A stretch of 9,021 bases of DNA from Planctomicrobium sp. GTDB lineage: Bacteria > Planctomycetota > Planctomycetia > Planctomycetales > Planctomycetaceae. The stretch is taken from assembly GCA_029259835.1 (NCBI GenBank), contig JAJDEL010000682.1:1-9021 (forward strand), read 5' to 3'. A program made the position numbers and the translations under genes. The notes beneath the pieces are model-generated. The model did no database searches and was not told the DNA's origin. It saw only the letters and a list, made by a program, of their open reading frames with translations. Numbering within the stretch: position 1 is the first letter of the stretch; every line of letters begins with the position of its first letter. Shown here one piece after another: positions 8,285 to 9,021 of this stretch.

Positions 8285-9021
8285 TTTGATTGCTTTTTCA
8301 ATTCGTCCAGTTGCAGCTTGCCGTCGCCATTTGAATCAATCTTCTTGAACCGCTTGGTCAGGGCGGGGACGTTCCGCCCATCTGGGTTGCCGATGTACTC
8401 CTCCAGCGTTATATGACCATCCTTGTTGGTGTCCCGGCGTTTGAAGAGCGCCTCGGGGGATTGGGGTGTCTTGGGCTTTTTGGGTTTAGGCGACGCAGCA
8501 GGCGCCACGGCACCGGGCCGATAGGCGGGGTTGGGAACCGGCACGGCCGCCTCGGTTTCGGCGAGGTAGGTGGTGATGGCGGCATTTAGCTCCTCGACCA
8601 GTTGTGGCTTCGAACCGGCTAAGTTCTTCGATTCACCGATGTCGCTGTCCAGGTTGTAGAGCTCGAAGCGGTCCGTTAGCTTTGGCCCATCCCCGTAAAA
8701 ACGGATCAGCTTCCACGGCCCAAGCCGGATTGACGTAGAAGGGATCGTGCCCGGCTTGGGGTAGTAGTTGGGGACGAAGCAGACGAACGACTCACGGGGG
8801 CCGTCCTTACCCTGCAATGCGGGCAACTGACTGACGCCGTCAAGGTGATAGCCCGCTGGCTTGTCGATCCCGAGCATTTCCAACAAGGTCGGGTACCAGT
8901 CCGTGCTGACCAGCAGGGCGTCGGAGTTGGAGCCGGGCTTGATCGTGCCCGGCCACACCACGGCACAGGGCACTCGCACGCCACCCTCGTAGATCATCGC
9001 CTTTCCGCCACGAAGCGGGAC
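8281..9021 (-). CDS. Type I sulfatase, C-terminal part with two EF-hands (5' end beyond window)
   Basis: The frame is open to the right edge, giving the last 246 residues of a sulfatase; the formylglycine site and signal peptide are outside the window. The fragment opens with VPLRGGKAMIYEGGVRVP, the conserved Lys-containing segment of the catalytic domain. It continues as the C-terminal sulfatase subdomain: DWYPTLLEMLGIDKPAGYHLDG, LGPWKLIRF, LYNLDSDIGESKNLA. It closely parallels the downstream gene, including the linker AVPVPNP, so the two are probably tandem paralogues. Instead of a beta-sandwich it ends with a Pro/Lys-rich linker (about 170-190) and two canonical EF-hand loops, DTNKDGHITLEE (197-208) and DSNGDGKLQLDE (229-240), which should bind calcium. 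Its stop overlaps the next start by four bases. The ATG at 8995-8997 is internal to the domain and is not the true start. Confidence 0.95.
   Translation of the reverse strand, partial: VPLRGGKAMIYEGGVRVPCAVVWPGTIKPGSNSDALLVSTDWYPTLLEMLGIDKPAGYHLDGVSQLPALQGKDGPRESFVCFVPNYYPKPGTIPSTSIRLGPWKLIRFYGDGPKLTDRFELYNLDSDIGESKNLAGSKPQLVEELNAAITTYLAETEAAVPVPNPAYRPGAVAPAASPKPKKPKTPQSPEALFKRRDTNKDGHITLEEYIGNPDGRNVPALTKRFKKIDSNGDGKLQLDELKKQSK

Overview
The window looks like a piece of a planctomycete chromosome, most likely a Pirellulales/Rhodopirellula-type bacterium. The clearest evidence is the neighbouring pair of a PSCyt1-DUF1549-DUF1553 cytochrome protein and a DUF1501 protein, a combination characteristic of Planctomycetes. 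Secreted sulfatases with appended modules and EF-hand-bearing secreted enzymes point the same way. This identification rests on recognised protein families, not on any search.

Every supported gene lies on the minus strand, so transcription runs from the right edge to the left. In that order the window holds: (1) the C-terminal part of a sulfatase ending in two EF-hands (8281-9021, N-terminus outside the window); (2) a complete 719-residue sulfatase with a C-terminal beta-sandwich-like domain (6125-8284), coupled to the first by an ATGA overlap; (3) a short out-of-frame relic of a third sulfatase N-terminus hidden under the 3' end of the previous gene (about 6102-6245); (4) a secreted SASA/CE6-type carbohydrate acetylesterase with an N-terminal EF-hand and an internal MND repeat (4802-6007); (5) a large di-haem PSCyt1/PSCyt2/PSD1 protein carrying an embedded discoidin-like segment (1807-4719); (6) a DUF1501 protein with a Tat-type signal, coupled to gene 5 by a second ATGA overlap (290-1810); and (7) the N-terminal part of a class C beta-lactamase-type serine hydrolase running off the left edge (1-274), whose reading frame has no usual start codon.

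Taken together this reads as a catabolic gene cluster for a sulfated and probably O-acetylated polysaccharide. The sulfatases would remove sulfate esters, the SASA esterase acetyl groups, and the serine hydrolase some other ester or amide. The PSCyt/DUF1501 pair is of unproven function; its haem motifs suggest an exported redox role. Gene spacing is tight (82 nt and 117 nt gaps plus two 4-nt overlaps), consistent with one operon, although no promoter or terminator could be identified. The relic and the start-less hydrolase suggest the cluster has been rearranged or is partly decaying. No RNA gene, CRISPR array, insertion sequence or attachment site was seen, and no gap between genes exceeds about 120 bases.
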